A DNA stretch of 64,000 nucleotides from Leucocoprinus leucothites (taxonomy: Eukaryota > Basidiomycota > Agaricomycetes > Agaricales > Agaricaceae). The notes under the pieces were generated by a model. That model was not told the DNA's origin. It saw only the letters and a list, made by a program, of their open reading frames with translations, and did not search any database. Where the stretch lies: assembly GCA_013368445.1 (NCBI GenBank), contig JAACJO010000043.1:1-64000 (forward strand), given 5' to 3'. Made by a program: the position numbers and the translations under genes. Every line of letters begins with the position of its first letter. The stretch's first letter is position 1. Below, one piece after another: positions 35,187 to 45,334 of the stretch.

Positions 35187-37286
35187 AACCTAGCATAAGG
35201 AACAGTGACTAAGGAGTTTTTTTGACTGGCTGGCTAAAAGAGCGAGATATGTGTAAATCTCAGGTACCGGGCTTCCAAGCCGAGCGCATGAATTGCTCAC
35301 ATCGAATAGATAATGGAAAGTCAAAACTAGCCATTCGACCATCGAGGGACCATGAGGAGTTCGGGCCGCAATGTATTCGGCAAGTTTGCAACCTACCCGC
35401 CATCACCACCAATGTATCCAGCGCCAGTATAGTATCCTGCGGCGCCAGGAGGGGCGGCCAAATACCTCCAGATTTACTCGATTTTGTCATCGTACCAGGG
35501 GGAAATATGATCTTAAAGGAGGAAAACTAGAGATACTGCCGCGAACAGCGACGGTTCAGACCTACCAAAATTCGCAGTGCTTTCCAAACCACACAAGTGC
35601 ACCATTAGCATTGCTACATTTGCGAGACTTCGTGCGACATGACTAAGGATTGAGGAATTTTCGTCACCGTATGAGTAAGCGAAAGTCAATTTTTACCTGG
35701 GAGACAGGATTCACAGGACAACTTGTGGGCCTAGGGAAGAGTGTGGGCAGGTTCAGTGAAACCTACCTTGGGGACAGACGGGCACAGCAAGACTCCTTTT
35801 TATAAGGACTTCCAGTTATGAGCTAGAGTGATCGGATCTAAGAGGAGCACCTGCTGAATCGTCCGCTGATCACCGATCGATGACGATACCGTGGACCCAT
35901 GTTAATTATCTGGATTGTGCACAGCCAGGTATTGGCAATCCCAGACTAGAGCTTGACATGCGCTGTGAGTGGGTCAGAAGAAATATCCTGATTTACGGAC
36001 TTGAGCATATATAATGAACACTGTAGTTGTGATGCACAAGCAGAAATGTGTTGAGCGAGACCGTCCGGACATAGAACATTGTATTCATGGTCGGGTGTGG
36101 GAGAGTCAGCGATAATCACGCCAGGAAATGTCTCGTACGAGATTTGTTCGTACTCGCCTCGAAGGAGATCACAACACTGCAACAAAATACTTGCCCAGGC
36201 CTCATAGCACCATTTTATCCGCACGCAGAAAGAGGTCTAGCAACATGTGACGCTCGTCAGAGGCGAGTCGGTGAGTGGGTCACTCGGAGATTGTGGGTAC
36301 AAGCTTAAAAGAAAAATACCTTTGATAATTATCATATTTGTTTCAGTCGTCAATTTCCTCTTCGTGTACGGCCTACAGAATTGACGTCCCTACAAACAGA
36401 AAAGTAATAATCTTTCCCTATTACACAAACAAATTCTCCGACGTCACAGTTCAAGGTCGAAACATGCGCCCTGAGTTAATTCATTGCTATCCCAAACTTC
36501 CGACACCTTGTCCGATATGACTTTGGCAAGGTTTCATTATTAAAGGCCAGAATCCCTACAAGGCATCGAAATATTCAAGGCTGGCAAGGCGGGTGTATAC
36601 ATCTCCGAAAGAAAGTCTATGAGATAAATACCCACTACTAAATATATGTTGAGCGCTACGGGACCCACAATCTATCAAGGACTCGTTCTCAATCTCTGGC
36701 CTCGCTGACACCCCTATTACTGCTGGGCTGGGCAATGGGACTCACTGGCAGCCGTTCAATCCACATAATCAACGCAAATTATGCGATACCTGTGTGTGTT
36801 TGTACAACTGCAAATTCAGGAAATTCATTACATTCTTCAATGTGACGCACGGGTGATACAACTTACGCCGCAGAAGTGGCTTCCCAAGTACCCGCTGCAC
36901 CCCACATATTCCACTCTCTTCACACTTATAGAGTAATCTCACATCAGCAACACCCCGTGGCCAGCGCCGGGACCGGATTACGGTGGAAGTATCTGTATGA
37001 GGAGCTGCCCAGAGCTCGGCGACTGCGGACCAACTTGTGTGGCATCTGACCATATGGGCCAAAGTGAGGGTATTGCAATATTCGGAGATTTATTCGTCTT
37101 CGTTTGAAGTAGACCAGAAGGTGTTTGTGACCATGGTGATTACTAATTCGACGTGCTCGATGTCCGAGTGTGTCTTGTATCTGAACCTGCTGGTGTTAAG
37201 AATAATTCTGCAGGGCTGCATTCAATATTAGATCAGTAGGAAAGACGGCCAAGATGACGAGCGCACAATGATAGACAATGCACAAG

Positions 37287-38370
37287 TCAATATGCTGTGA
37301 GTGAGAACCAATGAGCGGCGTGAGCTAGGAAGAGGGCCAGAGCTACATACCAGAAAATGACATGACCTTGTTGTTTAACGTAGAAATCGTATAACGACGT
37401 TGATGTCAGAAGTCCTTGATTAAGCGAGGGTCACTATGTTCATCAATGAAAGAACAAGGTAAACACACCTGCTAACAGCAAGAACGCCCATGAGTGATCT
37501 CTTATCACCATTCGGATAAAAAGGGTCATTTGACCACCCATTCCTGACGAGGCTCCGATATTTCCAATAGCTCAGACACCACAACATCGCCTGATTTAAG
37601 ATAATCAAAAGGCTGACATCAAGCATTGCTATGTCAGTGTGGGATGTGAATCGCTGCTGTCCAACTCACCAGAACCGTCTAAAGTCGTCTGGCATTCGGT
37701 GAGGAATGCAGTATATATCGATTTCGATTTGAGAAAATGCGATTGGGAGACTCCAAGCGTTATAGGCGCAACATAATAGGTACCAAAGCCCGAGAATGAT
37801 TCCAAACCAGAGCTTGCGACTGTATAATGCATATACTTGTGATGGAGTAGGTCTATGAGCGAAAGTGTTGACAGATACAAACTACTCACCCCTTATCGTC
37901 ATCATGAACTCCATGTTGAAGAGCAGCACCATCGGTAACGCCATCTGGAACTCGAACCACCCCAGACAGTTCCCGTTCAGACGTTGAAGGAAGAAGGGAG
38001 ACGAATATACAACATTTATGCTATGCAAGCTGAGTCAAAGTAAAATGGTGAAGGTATCAACGCTCACATGTGTCCGGCAAGAGCGAAATACCGGCAGATA
38101 AGGAACGATATCGTGATCAACCAAGTCGGTTCTCTAGCTCCCATAGCTCGGTCAGAACCATCATACAACCACCACGTTGACGACGACGAAGCGTACCTCC
38201 AAATATACTGGACCTCGTCCTGCCACGTAGCGATATGGTCGTAGAGCAGTAAAGCCAGGCCGGCCACTAAGAAAATCGGGAATGAAGGTCAGCATTCCTC
38301 ATCAAAGGTCATATCTTGCGAAGAACGACCTACCATTGACGTACTGGCTGGTGTAAACCTCAGTTGACAT
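37287..38370 (-). pseudogene. DUF6533-type membrane protein, copy B, +1 frameshift in exon 6
   Basis: Exons (minus) by comparison with copy A: 38334-38370, 38197-38266, 38068-38133, 37890-38029, 37670-37835, 37469-37612, then a last exon ending near 37287. Exons 1-5 have exactly the lengths of copy A (37, 70, 66, 140, 166 nt) and keep the frame (GLALLLYDHIATW, LITISFLICRYFALAGH). Exon 6 is 144 nt instead of 143: one extra base in the run at 37518-37522 shifts the frame, so the sixth and seventh helices are lost. The last exon would be open in the original frame, so the lesion is probably recent. A sequencing error in the homopolymer is the alternative. Confidence 0.75.
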
Positions 38371-39104
38371 GGAGGCTTGATCTGGTGGCCGTCAGTGCAA
38401 GTTTATGCAGCGAGGTCTATGTCCAAGCGCAGGAGAGAACCTGAGCGTGGGGAAGTGCTAGGCTAAGTGAGGGGTATCACGGCATCTGTCAGGCTTAAAG
38501 AATCAGTAGGGTCGAATACTTCTAGAAATCTACTCAGTTGCTAGCCCAGAAGACAACTAATGACAAGGGGTCGGAACGGGCAGCAGCTTCATTCAAATCA
38601 AATACATTAGATTAGGCCGCAGGCTCACGGGGTCAGCGATACTAAACTCCGTGAGCAACTGTAACCTTTTGATGTTCGTGGGACACCCCAGACAAAGTCC
38701 AGCCCGGCTGAGCATCCGTTACATGAATGCCCAGCACCACGCGCGCCACAGAATTGAGATGACCCTTGCCCTTAACTCATCTTGCCCTTAACTCGTCTGT
38801 CGTGACACAAATGTCCCATCTGCAGACCTTCTCATCAGCTGATCCTATTTGTGGCCCTCAATTTTAATATATTTCAAGCACCAAACCACGATGAGCTCCC
38901 ATTTTCACCGATGAATTTACTTCTAGTGATCTTTACAGGGCCTGGAGTACTGTGCCCGCTGTCAAATACAGGTTTTTGTTTATCGGATCTCTGAGTCGGC
39001 GGCCTTTAACGATGATGGCAAAACGACCAACCCCAATTTGAATCAAATATATATTGAAGCGATAAATAGCGAAATATTCTCCCCCAGTCAACCAAAAAAA
39101 ATAC

Positions 39105-39710
39105 TCAAAAAGCCACAACGAAGCCCAAACCGCCCGCAATCAAAACCCATCCAATACTCCCGGCACCTGTACCAATGGTTATAGTCGTAGCAACATTGGG
39201 TGAGGTAGTCGAAGCAGGCATGATTTGAGTGGTCGGATTCATCGCTGAGTTCCGTGCATAACGATCCATAGTAATAAGTTCCTACCGTTAGTGAAGGAAG
39301 TTTTAAAGCACATACCAGTACGACATTGCTCCTCCTGTAAGACCGCAGCTGTAGCTTGATCTAATGGCGGACAGCCTGACTGGAGGCACGAGAGACTCGC
39401 GTGCTGAAATGAAGCATTAGTGCATGCACAAATCCTGTCCGTCCTAATCGACACGACATATCAGATCAGTCACACCCTCGTTCGAAGAAGAAGAAAAAAA
39501 GGGCTGGTAATAAAACCCGACGTACATTCCACAGCCGGCTGCTTGAGCGGCCTGGGTCAAACACTGTAACACGCAAGGAGGGATGCTTGTAGACGAGATC
39601 TCTTGGGGAACGCCAGTAGCTAGACTGGGAGGAGGGTTGGCGGACGAAGTACCCTGAGCGCAGGTTATGACGAAGAAATTAGCAAGAGCGAAGACGAGGT
39701 GCATATACAT
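39105..39710 (-). CDS. CFEM-domain GPI-anchored surface protein, copy B
   Basis: Exons (minus) 39526-39710, 39316-39443 and 39105-39244 give 150 aa. The signal peptide, eight-cysteine CFEM domain and C-terminal hydrophobic tail (GWVLIAGGLGFVVAF) match copy A. The first two exons have the same lengths as in copy A (185 and 128 nt). The acceptor of exon 3 used in copy A (AACAG) is lost here; a CTCAG nine bases downstream restores splicing in frame and removes three residues. The gene therefore looks functional. The central difference from copy A is in the linker and the loop after the second Cys pair. Confidence 0.85.
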
Positions 39711-40232
39711 GATGGCGTTGAACGAAATTTGGAGTAAACGAATGAAGGAGAAAGGGACGAGTTTTGTGGGTGTTATAAAGGAGTGGATATTCGACTGGTC
39801 TGCCTCTGCTGGTAGTGATTGGACGAGGCTGACCGATAAATCACTTATCGCTGGAGATATGATTGCAGTCAGCCGTACAGTCGACAGGGGTAGGTTTCAT
39901 CCTTCTATTTCCTGACGGGGAGAAACGAAACCAATATGTTAATAAGAAAAAAGTCTCAAAAGTACTTGAAAGCTCGACTGAGAAATAACGATTTCGTAGT
40001 TAGATAGCTTTCTAGCTCCTCCCGTAGGAAATTCACTCACCGCGAATCGCGGAAATCCCCCTATCCTCCGACTGACCAAGAAGCACTCGGAGCCGAACTC
40101 GACATATCGCAATAGTGCCGCATCCCAGAGAATGAAAAATAAAAATAAAAAGTAGGAACCGAGAAAGTGTCAGCCACAGGGTCCTTATATTTGATTGTGT
40201 CGGCGCTATTGACAAGGAAAATCCAAAGTCAC

Positions 40233-40770
40233 GTCAAAGATGATAATGAACCAGGCACTCATTATCAAGTTGTTGATCGCTTTTCTCAGTGGCGCTGGTG
40301 GTCGTACAAGCATTCAACTGCGCAAGCAAGAAAACAGTTCGTGCCAATTCTGGGTATGTATCAACGTCGAACAATGAATGTCAGGATGCGACGAGTCCAA
40401 AAAAAAAGATCTACGTCCCAAGTCTGTAAGCTAACGACAAAAAAAGAAACTAAAGTCCATTACACGATCGTCAATATGTCAGCGACACACCTAATATGTA
40501 CAATCAGGCAGTGTTCCCAAGCAAAGTCGAATGTGCGAAAAACTAATATGATACGAACGAGGGTCAGATGGCGTCACCATAACAACACTACAACAATAAT
40601 ATCCCACAACAACGTAACGCAAAATCTGCCCCTGCAATCACGATGACGAGAAACGATACATTAAGATATATCGAGTATGGTCTCTGGTCATCCATAAGGT
40701 CGTTGGCGCATAACAGAATAATCGAAGAAACATGAATTAATTAAGAAAATGGGTGTGATACTGTTCAATT
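40233..40770. other. A/T-rich spacer with no gene
   Basis: Plus frame 40167-40646 (159 codons) crosses the edge of duplicate B, is Lys/Arg/Thr-rich and has no counterpart in duplicate A, so it is not taken as a gene. The right part is the 3' UTR of the gene at 40771-42066. Confidence 0.4.
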
Positions 40771-42066
40771 TCAAGCAAAGAACAGGGAGGCAATGACTGC
40801 GCCGAGAATCGATACACCAGAGATTGTAAGGGTTTCCGCACCGCTGGTGTTGGTATTCGAGGCAGCTGCGGCGGAACCGGTCTGGGTAAGAGTCACCATA
40901 GAGCCGTCGCTACCAGTAGAGACGACAGTCGTCACCGGCGCAGAAGCAGATGGAGCATTGGTAGGAGAAGGAAGGGCGGTGAAAATGGCGGCACTGGAGG
41001 TTGGGACACAGTTGGACGAAGGGGGGATGCGAGCGGAGTACGGGATAGAGGTGATAGGTCCGAGTGACTCCGGGGGCTGAGTATAAGTCACGACGACTCC
41101 GCCGGTGGTGTAGGTACCGGGGGATCCATGTTGTCACCCTGGCAGGCCTCGAATGTACCGTTTTGGGCGGTGTTGGGCACGTTGTACACACAACCGATGC
41201 GATCATAAATGTTTTGACAGTATTTGGTGGAGTCTGGGTTGTTGGGATTGCAGACTTTGAAACAGAAGCCCTTACCGCCCATGAAGCTAGGAAAGGATTA
41301 ATATGTGGAGTAACAAGAATAAGATACAAGACCTTACTTGTTCCATTCGGGAGCCTGTTGCATGTTGCCGTCGGTGGAGAAAATACTAGTAAAAAGAATG
41401 CCACCCATGGGGTTTCCACGCTGTGAACGCGTCAGCCACGGGGGCGCAACACAAGGCAGGGGTGAGACTGACCAAGTCAGCACCGTGGGGATCCATCTCA
41501 CCGCCGAAATCATCCGCTTGGAGGTTAATCTGTGTTTGATCAATGAATCCAACGACCTGAGCGTAGTCCGGAGTCTTGATGTACTGGACACCCTGAAGGG
41601 CGCCAGCAGGGATGAGGCGAGTGCCACGACCGGGTTTGGTGCACCAGGCGACCATCTCGCCTTCTAGATCGGCAACAGTAGAGTTTGGTGCAGCGGGGGC
41701 CCACAAGCAGAAGTCTGCAGAGAAAAAGATAAATGGCGTCTCAGGCAGAACCGTAGCAACGAAAACACACCATCGAGACCGTTGAAGAACGCAGTCTGGC
41801 AGTTCGAGTTTTGGTTCTCAGTTGTAGAATTGCAAATGTTGTAGCCAAACTGAGTGCCACGAATAAGGCCAGTATCGGTGTCGACCTTTTCAGGCTATGA
41901 AAGACGCTCAGCAGGTTCGGACTAAGATTATCAGTGGGCGGCTTACAATGCCCGAGGGGTACGTAAACCCAGTTTTTGAGGCGAGGGGAGTAGCAGGGAA
42001 AGTGCCAGTAATCTGCGCACGCGCAGAGACTGCGAGGGCGGCGAGAGCCAGAGGAAGAGAGAACAT
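40771..42066 (-). CDS. macrofage-activating-glycoprotein-like secreted GPI protein, frame disturbed near the C-terminus
   Basis: Exons (minus): 41947-42066, 41771-41894, 41473-41714, 41338-41420, 40771-41286. A signal peptide (MFSLPLALAALAVSARAQ) begins a protein of ~360 aa that matches the basidiomycete 'macrofage activating glycoprotein' family: LWAPAAPNSTV, EMDPHGADLRGNPMGG, FCFKVC, ESLGPIT. It has many cysteines, a Ser/Thr-rich tail and a hydrophobic C-terminus (SILGAVIASLFFA) for GPI anchoring. It should sit on the cell wall or plasma membrane; its biochemical role is unknown. The frame breaks at a run of five G (41119-41123, plus strand), as if one base were missing. A 41-nt GT..AG intron beginning there would also restore the frame, at the cost of a conserved YTQ segment. 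Confidence 0.82.
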
Positions 42067-43280
42067 AACGAACGGTGGGGGTTGGATGATGAGAGAAAGA
42101 GAAAAAGATGGCCGTGGGACAACAACAGCCCAGCCTTTAATCCCACAGTGCTATTTTTAGCCCTCCATTTTTAGCCACCATGCCGTTCCCAGGTACTCCA
42201 GGGTACTCCCCTGACCGCCTTGCTGCGCACAAGGCCAGAGATCTCCGTTCGGAACAAGGTGCAGCTAATGCGGCCGCTCAAAATACTTAAACACTGAGGC
42301 TCGGGCCCATATTTAGTCTAGGAGATCATACTAATGTGCACTGCGAACGACTCCCTTCCCAAATACTACGCTGAAGACCCCACGTGTATCAGACTTGGTC
42401 TGTGCGCAATAACATGCATCACGCCACGATCCAAACTCATCGGAACCTTCTCGCCGTCAGCACATAGCCTTCTGCGTGGCTTTCCCGGTTCAATCGTTAC
42501 CAGTTTTACAGTGTGGTGGTACTTGTACAGGGGCTACTTAGAGCTTGCTCACTGGCGGACACATGACTACTAAAAAAAACCATCTCTTTATGCTCTTAAT
42601 TAACTTAATCAGCTTAAAAAAGCGTTTTAACCTGATTGACCTGATTAAGACAAATTAAGACAAAATGTCGTTTTGCTGATGAAGCAGAACCATATCGGGC
42701 AGTTTTCTGGAAAGTAATGATGCATTGCGAGGCCAACCTAGAGTTATATTTCTTTGTTTATGTTCCTGTAAATTTCCGAAAATTTTGGCAGTGGCCAAAA
42801 AGCCGCGGGAAAATTATGAAAACTAGGCTAAAACGAGTCCATAATCGAAATTGAGTCTCACACCAAAAGTTTGTACAAAATTATCGAGCCAATCGTGAGA
42901 AACTCAGTGTCGACTTTAAATATCCCCTGCTGCAGTAGGATCGCGCACAGAAGAGATAACGGCGTAATGGGGGGGAGACTGTGTTCGTGCTTGTATAAAT
43001 TATTTACATGCCCAAATTTGAGTCGAGGTAGGGACCCAGCGCACCGTTACAGATAGGTATCGCATCACGCTCCGAGTCTTCCTCATGTCCAGTGGGCAGT
43101 CTGTTACGGAACCCACCCGTCACGGCCTATCTTGCCTCCTGGCCTGACTCTTTTGCTTTGCACAAATATATATTTTGATCATCTGCAAGTCCAATAACGT
43201 ACCAGCCAATGTCAAAGTCCTAAGCTTAACGACCCGAAAGCTCAAGCCATGAAAGTTTAAATATAGATAATGATATATGA
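42067..43280. other. promoter region and A/T-rich spacer
   Basis: No supported gene. At 42593-42660 the words CTTAATCAG and CTGATTAAG occur in opposite orientations around a short A-rich stretch, which may be a small fold-back or element remnant. The first few hundred bases would contain the promoter of the glycoprotein gene. Confidence 0.4.
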
Positions 43281-43508
43281 TACACAATCAATGCTTTTGT
43301 ACCCCGTAATTGGCGCCAAATCCAACTACACCAGAGAAATGAAGCAACAACCAACGGCCCACATCATATAATTAGGCGAAATATAATATAGTCGCGTTTT
43401 GCTATTCTTCCGTCGTACGGTGATTTTGCTACTTTTTTGCCGTATGGTGGGACCAATTGATGCCGTTACTCCATAAGCTATGTGCAGGTTAGAAATTTGG
43501 ACCGGGGA

Positions 43509-45334
43509 TCAAAAACATGCGATCGAGATAGCGATACAGCTACAGAGCCACTGTAGCGGGATATCTTGAGTCTCTACTTTGTGCCAAGTCATCGAGGGAC
43601 ACACCTTTATCTGAATAACATTAGCTTGTACAGCCTTGGTACGCCGGTCGATAGAGTCATTCAACTGAACCAAGTACGAGTTCCTTGCTGTCACGAATTC
43701 TCGTTCTGCCAAGTCAAGGCGACGCCGGCAGTTTTGGATGGTATCCTTATTCCTGTTGAGCCTGAAAAGCCGCGAGCCAGGACTTGAATTCGAGATTGGC
43801 TTAAGGTTCTGTCGGACCTCGTCGCATGTAAACGCGATCGCCTGCGTAGGTTGTGTGGGAAATGCAATCCTATTTTGACTGCTGCACCGGATAAACTCCT
43901 CCACATCTTCCTTCAGCTTAATAGCCCTCTGAATCTCGTGCTCAGCTGCAGTTTGATGGTCTTTGATTGTCTGGGTATGTATTGTTATCTGACATTCTGC
44001 GAGCATCTTGAAACAATACGCACATCTTTGATAGTGAAAACTGTTTGCACACCCTTGGCGGCTGCAGCAACGGGAGGAAAGGATGAACTGGCTTCTGCTA
44101 GGATGCTATTCGCGGTCTGAACGGTATCGACTACATTCGACAGCATTCTTTTCCACCGTTGACGGCGTTTTGACCTGGGTTCCCGAACTATCAAGAAAAG
44201 ATATTGGTATCTGATCGTCAGGCCGAAATAAGAGAGCGCCTACCAGCGGTCGCCGCAACGAGAGGCGAGGATGAACATGCTTCTTCCAGGACGCTATTCG
44301 TGGTCCGAGTGGTATCGGCTACATTCGACAACATTCTTTTCCACCGTTGACGGCGTTTTGGTCTGGTCTCCTGAACTATCAAGAAAAGATATTGGTATCT
44401 GATCGTCAGGCCGAAATAAGAGAGCGCCTACCAGCGGTCGTCGCAACGAGAGGCGAGGATGGACCGACCCCTACTGGGACGCTAATCACATCCCGAGTAG
44501 TGTCAGCCGCATCCGAGAACATTCTTTGCCACCACAGGCGGAGCTCCCGTCTAGTTTCTCGGACTATTGAGAAAGACATTAGTATCTCGTCGTCAGGTCC
44601 AAGCAGGAGAGCACCTACTAGGAACGAACCTGCCGCCCCTTCGAAGCTCACACATCTCACCAATCCTGGGATCATCACAGGAAAAGATATTCACGCATCG
44701 GATGATGTCGTCATCAGACTCAAATAGAGACAAACAGGCCTCGTCAACGCGAATGGTAGTTGTGAACTCGTATAAATATGCTCCACATTCCAACTGCTTA
44801 GATTGGGGAACTGGAGCTGGTGGTCTCAAGGTGAGCAACTCAGGCTAACGAACATATAAACGAGAGATGTTTACCACTATCGGACCATTCTGGGTTGAAG
44901 TAAAGAAATCTAAATTCCCTACCATCACGGATAAACCACCCAATTGTTTCATCAAGTTCTCCGCGCCTGGGGGAGGTAAGTCAACGGATCATCAGCTTCC
45001 CAACTCCAAGTTCGTACCATCTGCCTAAGCTACCATCTCTCAAACGTTTTATAAACTCGGCATGACTTAGAGCATAATTATGCAAGACTGCTCGAACGTG
45101 AGCAAAGCATGACCGGGTTGAATGTACACCATACTCACCCTCCTGACGCACAATGCTCTGGTCCTCGACAGGCGTAGACAACAGCTCGCCGTGGCGAGGA
45201 TATGCGAGCCTCAGATGACGCGCGACTCGGGACTTCTCAGCCTTGAATTTGGTGAGGATTTGGCTGTGAGCAGTGGCACTATGGTTTCCGGGATTGTTAG
45301 CCAACCCGCTGTTGGGGGAGTTGACGTTCATTGA
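43509..45334 (-). CDS. multi-exon gene of a local family with a possible HeLo/MLKL-like helical domain, copy A
   Basis: I can support pieces but not a full model. The start MNVNSPNSGLANN (45331) leads into QILTKFKAEKSRVARHLRL. Downstream pieces are LSHAEFIKRLRDGSLGRW, then WRGELDETIGWFIRDGREF, then YLYEFTTTIRVDEA and IIRCVNIF. The last part is ASSSFPPVAAAAKGVQTV joined across a GTGCGT/CCCAG intron to a long helical segment (HEIQRAIKLKEDVEEF, EVRQNLKPISN, RLNRNKDTIQNCRRRLDLAE). That helical part resembles the N-terminal four-helix bundles of fungal HeLo/MLKL-type signalling proteins; this is pattern recognition, not proof. An exon near 44.1-44.5 kb is tandemly duplicated. Frames cannot be joined across 44.8-44.9 kb, so it may be a pseudogene. 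Confidence 0.45.
44130..44465. repeat. 188-bp near-identical tandem duplication of an exon/intron unit
   Basis: TTTTCCACCGTTGACGGCGT occurs at 44149 and again at 44337, an offset of 188 bp. The match, with few differences, runs from the CTACATTCGACA text through ATATTGGTATCTGATCGTCA to GAGAGGCGAGGAT. A third, more diverged copy follows at ~44465-44600. The unit covers the exon that reads IVRE..WKRM on the minus strand and its flanking intron. Confidence 0.85.

Larger units (their letters stand above)
35187..40232. repeat. segmental duplicate B (~5 kb)
   Basis: This is the direct-repeat partner of 27663-32630, with the same gene order and orientation. It is shifted by about 7.5 kb at the left end and 7.6 kb at the right. 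It differs by numerous substitutions and indels, so the duplication is not recent. The Crinkler-like gene lies in the 2.5 kb between the two copies. Confidence 0.9.

Noticed and set aside
40167..40646. 159-codon plus-strand open frame
   Set aside because: It crosses the edge of duplicate B, is not open in duplicate A and has low-complexity basic composition.
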